DNA of 15,820 nucleotides from an uncultured Lachnospiraceae bacterium (GTDB taxonomy: Bacteria; Bacillota; Clostridia; Lachnospirales; Lachnospiraceae). The position numbers and the translations under genes were made by a program. Shown piece by piece: positions 6,784-13,244 of this stretch. The DNA lies in contig CACYEU010000254.1 in assembly GCA_902773445.1 (NCBI GenBank), positions 1 to 15,820 of the forward strand. The letters are read 5' to 3'. Under the pieces are notes generated by a model. The model worked only from the letters and a program-made list of their open reading frames with translations, was not told the origin of the DNA and did not search any database. Position 1 is the first letter of the stretch. Each line of letters begins with the position of its first letter.

Positions 6784-7350
6784 ATGAGCAAACAGAACAA
6801 ACAATCCGTCCCGGCACAGATCCTGTCCTGGATCATATATATCCTGATTGTTGTCATCCTGTCATTTCTTTGTGTGACGTTTATCGGACAGCGCACAAAA
6901 GTGATCGGTACCTCAATGGTTCCGGCGCTGAATGACGGAGATCAGCTGATCGTTGATAAGATCTCATACCGTTTCAAGAAACCCAAAAGGTTTGATGTGG
7001 TTGTATTTCCGTACCGGTATGAAGCTGATAAGAATTTCATCAAACGCGTGATCGGTCTGCCGGGCGAGACCGTTCAGATCATCGACGGCAAAGTCTATAT
7101 CAACGGAAGTCTTCTCGACGATCCGTACGGCGACATTGCCGGCCCCATGATCGACGCAGGCATAGCGGCTTCACCGGTCGTTCTCAGCGAAGATGAGTAC
7201 TTCGTCCTCGGCGATAACCGCAACAACAGTAAGGATTCAAGGGATGACACGGTCGGACCGATCCGTAAAGATGAACTGACCGGACGCGCGTGGATCAGGA
7301 TCTATCCGTTCTCAGATTTCGGCCTTGTCAGTCATGGTGATGATAAATGA
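6784..7350 (+). CDS. lepB: Signal peptidase I (active form)
   Basis: The 188-residue type I signal peptidase cleaves signal peptides from exported proteins at the outer face of the membrane. A short cytoplasmic tail precedes one transmembrane helix (about 13-33). The catalytic box B is VIGTSMVPAL with Ser44. The catalytic lysine is Lys87 in FIKRVIGLPGE. Box E reads LGDNRNNSKDSRDDTVGP. Length is typical of Gram-positive Sip proteases. An AAGGAAG ribosome binding site precedes ATG 6784. The stop overlaps the rnhB start (ATGA). It is the functional counterpart of the dyad-less paralogue at 5218-5886. Confidence 0.97.
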   Translation: MSKQNKQSVPAQILSWIIYILIVVILSFLCVTFIGQRTKVIGTSMVPALNDGDQLIVDKISYRFKKPKRFDVVVFPYRYEADKNFIKRVIGLPGETVQIIDGKVYINGSLLDDPYGDIAGPMIDAGIAASPVVLSEDEYFVLGDNRNNSKDSRDDTVGPIRKDELTGRAWIRIYPFSDFGLVSHGDDK

Positions 7351-8024
7351 CCGAAGAAGAGAGACGGATCAAGAGAGAACAGAAACGGCTGGCTGAGATC
7401 GAGCGCACGCATCTGATGTACACTTATGAACGCGAAGCATCTGCGGGCGCTCTTTTTATAGCAGGCGTCGATGAAGTCGGGCGGGGACCGCTGGCCGGTC
7501 CTGTTGTGGCCGGAGCCGTGATCCTTCCGGCCGATCATGAGATCCTCGGATTAAATGATTCAAAGAAGCTGAGTGAAAAGCGCCGTACAGAAATGGATCG
7601 AATCATCCGCGAACAGGCTGTCGCGATCGGTCTCGGCGTCGTCAGTCAGGAGCGGATCGATGAGATCAATATACTGCAGGCGACCTATGAGGCTATGAGG
7701 CTTGCTATTGCCGATCTTGCAACAGAGCCGGACCTGCTGCTTGTCGACGCGGTGACGATCCCGGACATCGCGATCCGTCAGAATCCGATCGTCAAAGGTG
7801 ATGCCAAGTCTGCATCGATCGCTGCCGCCAGTATTGTCGCAAAGGTGTTCCGTGATAATCTGATGGTCGAGTACGACGCGCAGTTCCCGGGTTACGATCT
7901 GGCATCCAATAAAGGATACGGAACGAAAAAACATATCGAAGCGATCAGATCGCTGGGACCGACACCGCTGCACAGAAGGAGCTTCATCGGAAAATTCATC
8001 AGCGGAGATCATCATGGAGAATAA
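7347..8024 (+). CDS. rnhB: Ribonuclease HII
   Basis: The 225-residue enzyme cleaves RNA in RNA-DNA hybrids and removes single misincorporated ribonucleotides. The catalytic core begins GVDEVGRGPLAGPVVAGAV, with Asp42 and Glu43. A third acidic residue is Asp134 in LLVDAVTIP, and Asp170 in ASIVAKVFRD is the likely fourth. The 37-residue basic/acidic helical N-terminal extension is common in Firmicute RNase HII. The start overlaps the lepB stop by four bases, indicating translational coupling, and its own end overlaps yraN by 11 bases. The lepB-rnhB-yraN order is widely conserved in Firmicutes. Confidence 0.97.
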   Translation: MTEEERRIKREQKRLAEIERTHLMYTYEREASAGALFIAGVDEVGRGPLAGPVVAGAVILPADHEILGLNDSKKLSEKRRTEMDRIIREQAVAIGLGVVSQERIDEINILQATYEAMRLAIADLATEPDLLLVDAVTIPDIAIRQNPIVKGDAKSASIAAASIVAKVFRDNLMVEYDAQFPGYDLASNKGYGTKKHIEAIRSLGPTPLHRRSFIGKFISGDHHGE

Positions 8025-8373
8025 ACGCGCGCTCGGATCACGCTATGAACAGCAAGCTGCTGAATATCTGCGCAACAAAGGCTACGCGGTCCTTGAAAGC
8101 AATTTCAGAATGCGGACAGGAGAGATCGATCTGATCTGCCTGTCACCCGATCGGTCGATCTATGTCTTCGTCGAAGTCAAATACCGTTCGGATGATGCGG
8201 CAGCTGCCCTGGAAGCTGTCAACCTTAAAAAACAGCAGCAGATCGTGCGGACAGCACTGCGGTATATTCACGCGCATCCGCAGATGGCTGAGGCTGCGAT
8301 GCGATTTGATGCGGTCGGGATCGACAGCAAAGGCTGCGTGATCCATGTTGAGAATGCATTTGACGCGGTATAA
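8014..8373 (+). CDS. yraN: YraN family (UPF0102) putative endonuclease
   Basis: The 119-residue protein shows the family pattern: LGSRYEQQAAEYLRNKGYAVLESNFR, then GEIDLICL and VFVEVKYR. The GEID...EVK arrangement resembles the PD-(D/E)xK nuclease core (Asp in GEID; Glu and Lys in VEVK), although the biochemical role of the family is poorly defined. It overlaps rnhB by 11 bases and uses a GCGGAG ribosome binding site inside rnhB. The C-terminal ArgH-like length and hydrophobic spacing are normal for the family. Neighbours suggest only membership of the same operon, not a specific pathway. Confidence 0.93.
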   Translation: MENKRALGSRYEQQAAEYLRNKGYAVLESNFRMRTGEIDLICLSPDRSIYVFVEVKYRSDDAAAALEAVNLKKQQQIVRTALRYIHAHPQMAEAAMRFDAVGIDSKGCVIHVENAFDAV

Positions 8374-8409
8374 CCGGAACAGTTTGTATGCGCGCCGGAG
8401 AGATTGACT

Positions 8410-9267
8410 ATGAATATCAAAACAAAAGATGACAGAAAAGTCTTTACGATTCATCAGAACGGTGATGTCAGATGGCTTGAACCGTGTGCATTTGAAGGAT
8501 CCGATGAGGTGCGTATCGTGATCGCGACTCGTTTCGGAGGCGCGAGCAGCGGCATCTATTCGTCGATGAATTTCAGCTATTCGCAGGGAGACGATCCGGA
8601 TCTGGTACGCGAGAACTATATTCTGTTCGGGAAAGCAATCGGTGTCCCGGCAGGAACGATGGTGACCTCCCAGCAGACACACACGGTGAACCTGCGGTAC
8701 TGCACAGAGGAGGACTGCGGCAAAGGAGCGGTCAGAGAGCGCGATTACACCGATGTCGACGGGCTTTACACTGACAGAAAGAGACTTCCGCTTGTCATAT
8801 CGTTTGCAGATTGTGTTCCGGTATTCATTTATGATCCGGTGAAGCGCGTGATCGCAGCCGTCCATTCGGGATGGCGCGGAACAGTCGGAAATATTGTCTC
8901 CGAAGTGATCGGGAGACTGCACAGCCAATACGGAACAGATCCTGCCGATCTGAAAGCATTGATCGGTCCGTCGATCTGCGCGGACTGCTACGAGGTGGAC
9001 GAACCCGTACGAACACGCTTCGCGGAGACATACACGGCTGAGGAGCTTGAGAGGATCATTCTGCCTCCTGCCGATCCGGAATCGTTCGGTCACTATCAGC
9101 TTGATCTGTGGGAGGCCAACAGGATCAATCTGTTAAATGCCGGCGTTCGTGATGATCAGATCACCGTGACTAATCTGTGTACATGCTGTAATCCTGACCT
9201 GATCTTTTCACACAGGGCGACAAACGGACGGCGAGGCGTGACGGTCGGACTGATCGAAATGCTATAG
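8410..9267 (+). CDS. pgeF: Peptidoglycan editing factor PgeF (YfiH, laccase-domain family)
   Basis: The 285-residue protein belongs to the multicopper-oxidase-like YfiH/YlmD family. Related proteins have been reported to act on misassembled peptidoglycan precursors and to act as purine nucleoside phosphorylases. Zinc-ligand blocks are visible: TSQQTHTVNL (His), SFADCVPVFIYD (Cys), AAVHSGWRGTVGN (His) and GPSICADCYEVD. ATG 8410 is preferred because CGGAG (8396-8400) is nine bases upstream; the in-frame TTG at 8404 would be only three bases away. The 36-base gap from yraN holds no visible promoter or terminator. The tRNA-Thr promoter begins just after its stop. Confidence 0.92.
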   Translation: MNIKTKDDRKVFTIHQNGDVRWLEPCAFEGSDEVRIVIATRFGGASSGIYSSMNFSYSQGDDPDLVRENYILFGKAIGVPAGTMVTSQQTHTVNLRYCTEEDCGKGAVRERDYTDVDGLYTDRKRLPLVISFADCVPVFIYDPVKRVIAAVHSGWRGTVGNIVSEVIGRLHSQYGTDPADLKALIGPSICADCYEVDEPVRTRFAETYTAEELERIILPPADPESFGHYQLDLWEANRINLLNAGVRDDQITVTNLCTCCNPDLIFSHRATNGRRGVTVGLIEML

Positions 9268-9270
9268 GGC

Positions 9271-9299
9271 TTTACAAAATAAGGGTTTTTCGTTATAAT
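9271..9299 (+). promoter_or_regulatory. Promoter of tRNA-Thr
   Basis: TTTACA (9271-9276), a 17-base spacer and a perfect TATAAT (9294-9299) lie immediately before the tRNA. The mature 5' end is ten bases after the -10 box, leaving only a few bases of 5' trailer to be removed by RNase P. Confidence 0.88.
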
Positions 9300-9309
9300 A
9301 TTTTCCGAT

Positions 9310-9382
<73 letters not shown>

Positions 9383-9390
9383 CTTATCTG

Positions 9391-9425
9391 AGCCCGTAAG
9401 CTATTTACGGGCTTTATGTTTTTTT
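9391..9425 (+). terminator. Terminator after tRNA-Thr
   Basis: AGCCCGTAA (9391-9399) pairs perfectly with TTACGGGCT (9405-9413) around a five-base loop. A T-rich tail follows and ends in seven T residues (9419-9425). It separates the tRNA from the following operon. Confidence 0.92.
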
Positions 9426-9447
9426 AAGATATTTAATTTTTGAATCA

Positions 9448-9475
9448 TTGTTTTTTCTGCAACAATCCGTACAAT
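9448..9475 (+). promoter_or_regulatory. Possible promoter for the zinc-ribbon/queH/argH/asd unit
   Basis: TTGTTT (9448-9453), a 16-base spacer and TACAAT (9470-9475) could be a sigma-A promoter located between the tRNA terminator and the next gene. The -35 is weak. The surrounding DNA is AT-rich with repeated ATTGTT/AACAAT half-sites. No other promoter was found for this unit. Confidence 0.45.
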
Positions 9476-9518
9476 AATTTTTGGAGTATTGTTTTCCAAA
9501 GACGCAAAGGCGGATCAG

Positions 9519-9914
9519 ATGCGGAACAAGATGATACAATTGATGCGCGGACGTTATGGGGCCGACCAGCTGGGACGTGCGACGTTCTGGGTCTCCCTGA
9601 TCCTCTTTGCGGTCTTTATTCTGACCGGACTGAAAGCATTTCTTCTGGTTGCTTTACTGCTCGTGATCCTGAGTTACTATCGCATGCTTTCGACCAATAT
9701 CTCCAGGCGTGCGAACGAGAACAGGATCTATCTTGCGCGAACAGCGGGAATCAGAAACAGGCTTTCAGGCATGTCGAAACAGATGAGCGAGCGGCGGCAT
9801 TATCGTATTTACCGCTGCCCGAACTGCCGTCAAAAGATCCGTATACCAAAGGGAAAAGGGAATATCCTGATCACATGTCCTAAATGCCACATCGAGTTTA
9901 ACAAGAAAAGTTGA
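9519..9914 (+). CDS. Small membrane protein with C-terminal zinc ribbon
   Basis: The 131-residue protein opens with a basic segment containing RGRYGADQLGRATF. Two hydrophobic segments (about 22-37 and 40-53) probably form a membrane hairpin. A basic linker and then a zinc ribbon follow, with Cys100-x2-Cys103 and Cys120-x2-Cys123. I recognise it as a type common in Firmicutes but know no assigned function. ATG 9519 is chosen because AAAGGCGG (9506-9513) lies five bases upstream. The in-frame TTG at 9489 has GGAG only two bases away and would add ten atypical residues. It is the first gene after the tRNA terminator and ends nine bases before the QueH start, whose ribosome binding site overlaps its stop. 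Confidence 0.8.
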   Translation: MRNKMIQLMRGRYGADQLGRATFWVSLILFAVFILTGLKAFLLVALLLVILSYYRMLSTNISRRANENRIYLARTAGIRNRLSGMSKQMSERRHYRIYRCPNCRQKIRIPKGKGNILITCPKCHIEFNKKS

Positions 9915-9923
9915 GGCTAAGAC

Positions 9924-11945
9924 ATGTTCCAAAGGGAACTCGATCGGATCATTGAACAGATCGAAGCGGAGGGGAAAAAGCCTTCGCTGCTTCTTCATGT
10001 CTGCTGCGCTCCCTGCAGCAGCTATGTGATCGAGTATCTGCATCAGTATTTCGATATCACACTGTTCTTTTTCAATCCCAATATCGCGACAAAAGAAGAA
10101 CATGACAAGCGGCTTGCCGAACTCAGGAGACTTGTGGATGAAATGCCCGAGGCGGCCGGCATGCCGGTCGTATCCGCGGGGTATGACCACAACAGGTTCC
10201 TGTTTATCGCACAGGGGCTTGAGGATGAGCCTGAAGGAGGCGAGCGCTGCACCAGATGCTTTGAGATGAGACTGATCATTTCAGCACTGTTCGCAGCTGA
10301 ACACAAATTCGACTATTTTACGACGACACTGTCGATCAGCCCGCACAAGGATGCGTCTCGGCTGAATTCGATCGGAAAGGAAGCGGGAGAGAGATTCGGC
10401 GTACCGTTCCTTCCTTCGGATTTCAAGAAGCGCGACGGCTTCCTGCGGTCGATCGAATTATCAAGGCAATACAATTTGTACCGGCAGGATTACTGCGGCT
10501 GTGAGTTTTCCAAAAATAAGAGCAGTAAAGAGCCGGATGACACTCAGCAGGAAGGAGCCGAAAACGTGGCACAATTATGGGGAGGACGCTTCGAAAAACC
10601 AACCGACCAGAGCGTCTTTGAATTCAACGAATCCCTTTCCTTCGACAGACGCATGATTTTTAACGACATCGAAGGAAGTATCGCGCATGTCACAATGCTC
10701 GCCGAGACCGGTGTTCTTGAGCAGAGTGATGCCGATCAGATCCGCGAAGGCCTTGAAGCAATTGAAAAGGAGATCGCGGACGGCACGCTGATTCCTGAAG
10801 GACCGTATGAGGATGTTCACAGCTTTGTCGAGGCGAAGCTGACTGACAGGATCGGCAAAGCGGGAAAGATGCTGCACACCGGCAGAAGCCGCAATGATCA
10901 GGTCGCGCTTGACATGAGACTCTATACGCGCGATGACATCGATCAGCTGGATGATGAACTGTCTGCCCTGCTTGTACAGCTTCTGGAGCTGATCAAGGCC
11001 CACAAAGAGACTGTCATGCCGGGATTTACACATATGCAGAAAGCGCAGCCGCTGACGCTTGCGCATCACCTGAGTGCTTATTTTGAAATGTTCAGACGCG
11101 ATCTGGACCGCATTTCAAGCATTCGCGAGAGGATGAATCTTTGTCCCCTCGGCGCCGGAGCGCTTGCAGGAACGACTTACCCGCTTGACCGGGAGCTTTC
11201 TGCCAAGCTTCTCGATTTCGACGGTGTGATGACCAACAGTATGGACGCGGTCAGCGACCGCGACTATCTGATCGAATATCTGGATGCGCTTGCGATCGTC
11301 ATGATGCATCTGAGCCGGTTCTGTGAGGAGATCATCATCTGGAACAGTGACGAGTACCGTTTCATTGAGATCGATGACGCGTACAGTACCGGAAGCAGCA
11401 TTATGCCGCAGAAGAAGAATCCGGATGTTGCCGAGCTGATCCGCGGCAAGAGCGGACGCGTCTACGGCGCGCTGACAGGACTTCTGGTCACGATGAAGTC
11501 ACTGCCGCTGGCATACAATAAAGACATGCAGGAAGACAAGGAGGGTGCTTTCATGGCGATGGATACCGTCCATGAATGCGTCACACTGTTTACCGGCATG
11601 ATCGCAACGATCAGATTCAGCAAGGACCGGATGCGCGCGAGCGCTGACGGAGGATTTACCAACGCGACTGATCTGGCTGACTATCTTGTCAGAAAAGGGA
11701 TTCCGTTCAGGGATGCACACAGGATCGTCGGAGAGCTTGTACTGACATGCATCGAGAAGGGCATCGGGCTTTCCGATCTCCCGATCGACCAGTACAGACA
11801 GGCCAGCGATCTGATCGGTGAAGATGTCTATCAGGCGATCGATCTCGATACCTGTGTCAATGAGCGCAAGACGATCGGGGCACCCGGATCAGAGGCGATG
11901 GAAGAAGCAATCAACTCGTACGAGAAATACATAAAAGGGAGGTAA
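9924..11945 (+). CDS. queH: Epoxyqueuosine reductase QueH, in frame with ArgH (QueH-ArgH ORF)
   Basis: The reading frame is open for 673 codons. Residues 1-197 are QueH (DUF208), which reduces epoxyqueuosine in tRNA to queuosine. The metal-cluster and redox cysteines are visible as HVCCAPC (Cys27, 28, 31), ERCTRCFEMRL (Cys109, 112) and YCGC (Cys191, 193). A polar linker of about 17 residues (198-214) follows, then a full ArgH from residue 215. QueH proteins normally end just after the CGCxFSK block, so a stop codon is missing. One extra A in the A run at 10512-10516 would give Lys-Lys-stop there. A real fusion, a sequencing or assembly indel, or slippage could explain this. The QueH start has GAGG (9913-9916) overlapping the previous stop. 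Function of the QueH part is secure; whether the fused protein exists is uncertain. Confidence 0.85.
   Translation: MFQRELDRIIEQIEAEGKKPSLLLHVCCAPCSSYVIEYLHQYFDITLFFFNPNIATKEEHDKRLAELRRLVDEMPEAAGMPVVSAGYDHNRFLFIAQGLEDEPEGGERCTRCFEMRLIISALFAAEHKFDYFTTTLSISPHKDASRLNSIGKEAGERFGVPFLPSDFKKRDGFLRSIELSRQYNLYRQDYCGCEFSKNKSSKEPDDTQQEGAENVAQLWGGRFEKPTDQSVFEFNESLSFDRRMIFNDIEGSIAHVTMLAETGVLEQSDADQIREGLEAIEKEIADGTLIPEGPYEDVHSFVEAKLTDRIGKAGKMLHTGRSRNDQVALDMRLYTRDDIDQLDDELSALLVQLLELIKAHKETVMPGFTHMQKAQPLTLAHHLSAYFEMFRRDLDRISSIRERMNLCPLGAGALAGTTYPLDRELSAKLLDFDGVMTNSMDAVSDRDYLIEYLDALAIVMMHLSRFCEEIIIWNSDEYRFIEIDDAYSTGSSIMPQKKNPDVAELIRGKSGRVYGALTGLLVTMKSLPLAYNKDMQEDKEGAFMAMDTVHECVTLFTGMIATIRFSKDRMRASADGGFTNATDLADYLVRKGIPFRDAHRIVGELVLTCIEKGIGLSDLPIDQYRQASDLIGEDVYQAIDLDTCVNERKTIGAPGSEAMEEAINSYEKYIKGR
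10549..10557 (+). promoter_or_regulatory. Internal ribosome binding site for argH
   Basis: AGGAAGGAG lies eight bases before the in-frame GTG at 10566, inside the QueH-ArgH linker codons. This is a strong Shine-Dalgarno with ideal spacing. It decides that ArgH can be initiated independently of QueH. Confidence 0.85.
10566..11945 (+). CDS. argH: Argininosuccinate lyase
   Basis: Starting from GTG 10566 gives 459 residues, the normal ArgH length, with the standard N terminus MAQLWGGRFEKPTDQSVFEFNESL. ArgH splits argininosuccinate into arginine and fumarate, the last step of arginine synthesis. Family features include HTGRSRNDQVALDMRLY, TPGFTHMQKAQP-like text (MPGFTHMQKAQPLTLAHH) and the fumarase/aspartase superfamily signature GSSIMPQKKNPD, starting at about residue 276, which holds the catalytic serine. 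The frame is continuous with queH upstream, but the internal AGGAAGGAG supports a separate start. The stop at 11943-11945 overlaps the asd ribosome binding site. No other arginine genes are in the window. Confidence 0.95.
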   Translation: MAQLWGGRFEKPTDQSVFEFNESLSFDRRMIFNDIEGSIAHVTMLAETGVLEQSDADQIREGLEAIEKEIADGTLIPEGPYEDVHSFVEAKLTDRIGKAGKMLHTGRSRNDQVALDMRLYTRDDIDQLDDELSALLVQLLELIKAHKETVMPGFTHMQKAQPLTLAHHLSAYFEMFRRDLDRISSIRERMNLCPLGAGALAGTTYPLDRELSAKLLDFDGVMTNSMDAVSDRDYLIEYLDALAIVMMHLSRFCEEIIIWNSDEYRFIEIDDAYSTGSSIMPQKKNPDVAELIRGKSGRVYGALTGLLVTMKSLPLAYNKDMQEDKEGAFMAMDTVHECVTLFTGMIATIRFSKDRMRASADGGFTNATDLADYLVRKGIPFRDAHRIVGELVLTCIEKGIGLSDLPIDQYRQASDLIGEDVYQAIDLDTCVNERKTIGAPGSEAMEEAINSYEKYIKGR

Positions 11946-11949
11946 AACT

Positions 11950-13044
11950 ATGATCGAGATGAACAAGAAACTGAATGTCGGTGTGTTGGGGGCTACCGGC
12001 ATGGTCGGTCAGCGGTTCTTATCACTGCTGGCGAATCATCCGTGGTATGAGGTTAAAGTGGTAGCGGCGTCAGAGCGCTCAGCCGGCAAGACTTACGAAG
12101 AAGCGGTCGGAGGCAGATGGAAGCTTGACGTACCGATGCCTGAAAAATTCAAAGATATGGTTATCCGCAACATGCACGATGTCGAAAGCGTTGCCTGTGA
12201 TGTCGACTTTGTGTTCTGCGCAGTCGATATGGGCAAAGAAGAGATCCGCGCGATCGAGGACGCCTATGCAAAGACGGAGACTCCGGTAGTCTCCAACAAC
12301 AGCGCGCACCGCTGGACAGAAGACGTTCCGATGGTCGTACCGGAGATCAACCCTGAGCATTTTGACATCATTCCGTTCCAGAGAAAGAGACTCGGAACGA
12401 ACCGCGGATTTGTCGCAGTTAAGCCGAACTGCTCGATTCAGTCTTATGCGCCGGCGCTGAGTGCTTGGCTTAAATATGAGCCGACGCAGGTCGTAGCGAG
12501 TACGTACCAGGCGATCTCAGGTGCAGGGAAGACATTTGCCGACTGGCCTGAAATGGTCGAGAACGTGATCCCGTATATCGGCGGAGAGGAAGCGAAGAGT
12601 GAGCTTGAACCGCTTCGCATCTGGGGACATATCGAGGACGGCAGGATCGTCAAGGCGGCTGCTCCGATCATCACGGCTCAGTGCATCCGCGTACCGGTCG
12701 TGAACGGTCATACCGCTGCGGTATTTGTCAACTTCAAACAGAAGGTCGAAAAGGCACAGCTGATCGAAGACCTCAGAAATTTTGAAGGACTGCCGCAGAA
12801 GATGGACCTTCCGAGTGCACCGAAACCGTTCATCCAGTATCTTGAAGATGACGACAGACCGCAGGTCAAACTGGATGTCGATTATCAGAACGGCATGGGC
12901 GTGAGCTTCGGACGGCTCAGAGAAGATGTGATCTTTGATTACAAATTTGTCGGCCTTTCACACAATACGCTTCGCGGTGCCGCCGGCGGCGCACTGTTAT
13001 GCGCGGAGACTCTGACCGCACTCGGCTATATCGAAGCGAAATAA
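11950..13044 (+). CDS. asd: Aspartate-semialdehyde dehydrogenase
   Basis: The 364-residue enzyme reduces aspartyl phosphate to aspartate semialdehyde with NADPH, feeding lysine/diaminopimelate, threonine and methionine synthesis. The nucleotide-binding loop is GATGMVGQRF (14-23). The active-site Cys161 is in KPNCSIQ, and the catalytic His254 is in VVNGHTAAV. The sequence resembles the archaeal/fungal-type ASADH group (for example ALSAWLKYEPTQVVASTYQAISGAG), which also occurs in some Firmicutes. ATG 11950 follows GGGAGG in the argH tail by seven bases; Met4 at 11959 would be too far from it. It is the last gene before a strong terminator, so zinc-ribbon/queH/argH/asd probably form one unit. 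Confidence 0.96.
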   Translation: MIEMNKKLNVGVLGATGMVGQRFLSLLANHPWYEVKVVAASERSAGKTYEEAVGGRWKLDVPMPEKFKDMVIRNMHDVESVACDVDFVFCAVDMGKEEIRAIEDAYAKTETPVVSNNSAHRWTEDVPMVVPEINPEHFDIIPFQRKRLGTNRGFVAVKPNCSIQSYAPALSAWLKYEPTQVVASTYQAISGAGKTFADWPEMVENVIPYIGGEEAKSELEPLRIWGHIEDGRIVKAAAPIITAQCIRVPVVNGHTAAVFVNFKQKVEKAQLIEDLRNFEGLPQKMDLPSAPKPFIQYLEDDDRPQVKLDVDYQNGMGVSFGRLREDVIFDYKFVGLSHNTLRGAAGGALLCAETLTALGYIEAK

Positions 13045-13064
13045 TCACAGGAGAATCCTGCTAC

Positions 13065-13102
13065 GCGCTGTCATTGGTCTCAACCTTTGACAGCGCTTTT
13101 TT
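13065..13102 (+). terminator. Rho-independent terminator after asd
   Basis: GCGCTGTCA (13065-13073) pairs perfectly with TGACAGCGC (13088-13096), followed by six T residues (13097-13102). The loop is 14 bases, within which GGT and ACC may pair. It ends the argH-asd unit and insulates recA. Confidence 0.93.
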
Positions 13103-13120
13103 ATGCCCGTAACGGGACTA

Positions 13121-13152
13121 GAGAAATGTCGAAAAATGTCGACCGATTTTCG
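13121..13152. repeat. Short tandem and inverted repeats upstream of recA
   Basis: GAGAAATGTC (13121-13130) and GAAAAATGTC (13131-13140) form a near-perfect 10-base tandem repeat. CGAAAA (13130-13135) and TTTTCG (13147-13152) form a six-base inverted repeat around an 11-base centre. They sit just upstream of the recA promoter, where a regulator would bind. Their function is unknown. Confidence 0.4.
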
Positions 13153-13172
13153 TGGAAGTGTGGCTGTGTTTG

Positions 13173-13181
13173 TGGTAGAAT
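13173..13181 (+). promoter_or_regulatory. recA promoter (extended -10)
   Basis: TGGTAGAAT gives an extended -10 element (TG, one base, TAGAAT at 13176-13181). The -35 position at 13153-13158 (TGGAAG) is poor. Transcription would start near 13188, with a leader of about 57 bases. No GAAC-N4-GTTC LexA box is present around it. Confidence 0.6.
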
Positions 13182-13244
13182 AAAGACGATCAAAAACTAC
13201 ATGTTGTTACTGAATCACGAATTGAGAACAGGAGATTAGCAGAT

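Noticed and set aside
9439..9452. Possible ArgR/AhrC box (TTGAAT followed by ATTGTT) upstream of the argH unit
   Set aside because: Only one half-site resembles the TGAAT half, and the spacing and second half do not fit the known palindrome.
9440..9883. Alternative 147-codon plus-strand frame overlapping the zinc-ribbon gene
   Set aside because: It starts in AT-rich promoter DNA, has no ribosome binding site and no recognisable domain. The overlapping frame encodes two clean hydrophobic segments and a four-Cys zinc ribbon.
13106..13116. Palindrome CCCGTAACGGG between the asd terminator and recA
   Set aside because: Five-base arms around one base are easily found by chance, and it is too tight for a hairpin. 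There is no second copy nearby.
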